From the NCBI GenBank assembly GCA_963576725.1, contig OY755241.1, positions 32,676,853 to 32,740,852 on the forward strand: 64,000 bases of DNA, read 5' to 3'. Below the pieces are notes generated by a model. The model made no database searches. It was not told the DNA's origin and worked only from the letters and a program-made list of their open reading frames with translations. The position numbers and the translations under genes were made by a program. Origin of the DNA: Azorinus chamasolen. Taxonomy: Eukaryota; Mollusca; Bivalvia; Cardiida; Solecurtidae. Below, piece by piece: positions 63,185-64,000 of the stretch. The first letter of the stretch is position 1. The number at the start of each line of letters is the position of its first letter.

Positions 63185-64000
63185 AAATATAAACAAATGA
63201 TTTTATGCGGAGATTTTTACTTCTCCGCCCATGTAAGATAGGAATTTTACCCATAGAAGATACGCATATCTTACGTGTCACATGATGTTTGAATAACATC
63301 TTTCATGTCACATGACGTTACATGTTATATGACGTCATATGCCATTATGGAATTCAAGTTAAAAAAAATTCAAAGTATTTGTCAACATTCCTCTTAATTT
63401 GTTGTTGGTTTTCACTCAAAGGGTGGCTTCACATGTACATCTAAACTTACGGTTAAGGTCGATGCAATTTTTAGCCAGCTATTCCAAGGGTAAGGAATTC
63501 TAAGGCATGCACAATTTTATTGATCTTTACATACTTAGGTATGTATTTTACAATGCAGAATTCTTTGAATTTATTAACATTTCGTCGGTCGGATAAGCAG
63601 TCAGATAAATGAGATAAAAATTGTTACAAGACGGCCATAATGAATTATGAAAAGAACAGCACTTTGAAAGGTAGCATTTAATCCATTGTCCAAGATGGGA
63701 GAAAAAAATCAATCACTTGTAAATTCATGTAGAATATGAAAACCAGCGGCATTAGAAAATCACCAAGGCACTTGACAAAGTCTTATGCCTGTGTAATTTA
63801 TTGACAAAGAGCCTGAACATCAATCCAAAAGAATTTGAGAATATTTTTTAAAAAATAACAATTTTTCTGACAGTTCAAAGATTATCTGCTAAAACGAAAA
63901 ATTTGAATATATTGATGTTCCCAAATGTTTCATTCAATCCAAAACATATTTTCAAACACATGTAAAAATATGTCATTTCAGAAACATTGGCAACTAATAA
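63185..64000. other. Upstream intron/flank of the Ulp1-PHD gene
   Basis: AT-rich. CACATGACGTTACATGTTATAT at 63310 is a small repeat of a TGTCACATGA-type word. No further exon recognised. Confidence 0.3.

Overview
The window looks like nuclear DNA of a marine invertebrate, most likely a bivalve mollusc. It is AT-rich, has spliced genes with GT-AG introns, and is crowded with young and old transposons and short tandem-core repeats whose ends (AGCTCACC..., AACAAGAGGGCC..., TATACGCCC...) are typical of bivalve genomes. The species assignment is inference; no rRNA, mitochondrial or other taxonomic marker gene is present.

Region 0-18.3 kb is the most unusual part. On the minus strand lie small intronless ORFs that look like decayed pieces of an endogenous DNA virus or Polinton/adintovirus-like element. 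They are an A32/FtsK-HerA-type packaging ATPase cut by a repeat (333-698), several small unknown ORFs (909-2332), a PC4-like ORF (7831-8127), a BECR/EndoU-like ORF (16375-16659), and two paralogous gene pairs (6376-7136 and 17693-18236). In each pair a short conserved protein ends in an ATGA overlap with a second, zinc-binding ORF (C2H2-like in one, BIR in the other). The ATPase and the PC4-like ORF share the same 11-base TATA motif at nearly the same distance from the ATG. Mixed in are a spliced acidic zinc-finger gene on the plus strand (3224-4708), a mucin-like type I membrane glycoprotein (9373-10413) and a truncated Gmr1-type Ty3 retrotransposon with integrase ahead of RT (12072-13861).

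Region 18.3-44.5 kb is mostly mobile elements: tandem-core repeat elements, an I/Nimb-like non-LTR retrotransposon in two broken copies (24.8-27.6 and 40.7-43.3 kb), Penelope-like RT fragments (34.5-35.2 and 39.4-40.6 kb), possible tRNA-derived SINEs, a palindromic MITE and a broken secreted SGNH-hydrolase-like gene (36.3 kb).

Region 46.9-54.3 kb is a decayed but nearly complete Helentron-type Helitron. Its order is basic N-terminus, C76/herpes-tegument-like cysteine protease, Lys/Glu-rich 38-residue repeats, DUF6570-like zinc region, HUH Rep with two-Tyr motif, Pif1 helicase, and a C-terminal EEP endonuclease. Many non-autonomous repeats across the window end in a hairpin followed by CTCTTGTT, so they could be relatives mobilised by such an element.

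Region 54.3-64 kb holds a decayed Tc1/mariner transposase and a minus-strand multi-exon Ulp1-type protease with a C-terminal PHD finger. The last exon of that gene is split by a third copy of the non-LTR element, flanked by an 11-bp target-site duplication. More tandem-core repeats fill the introns and flanks.
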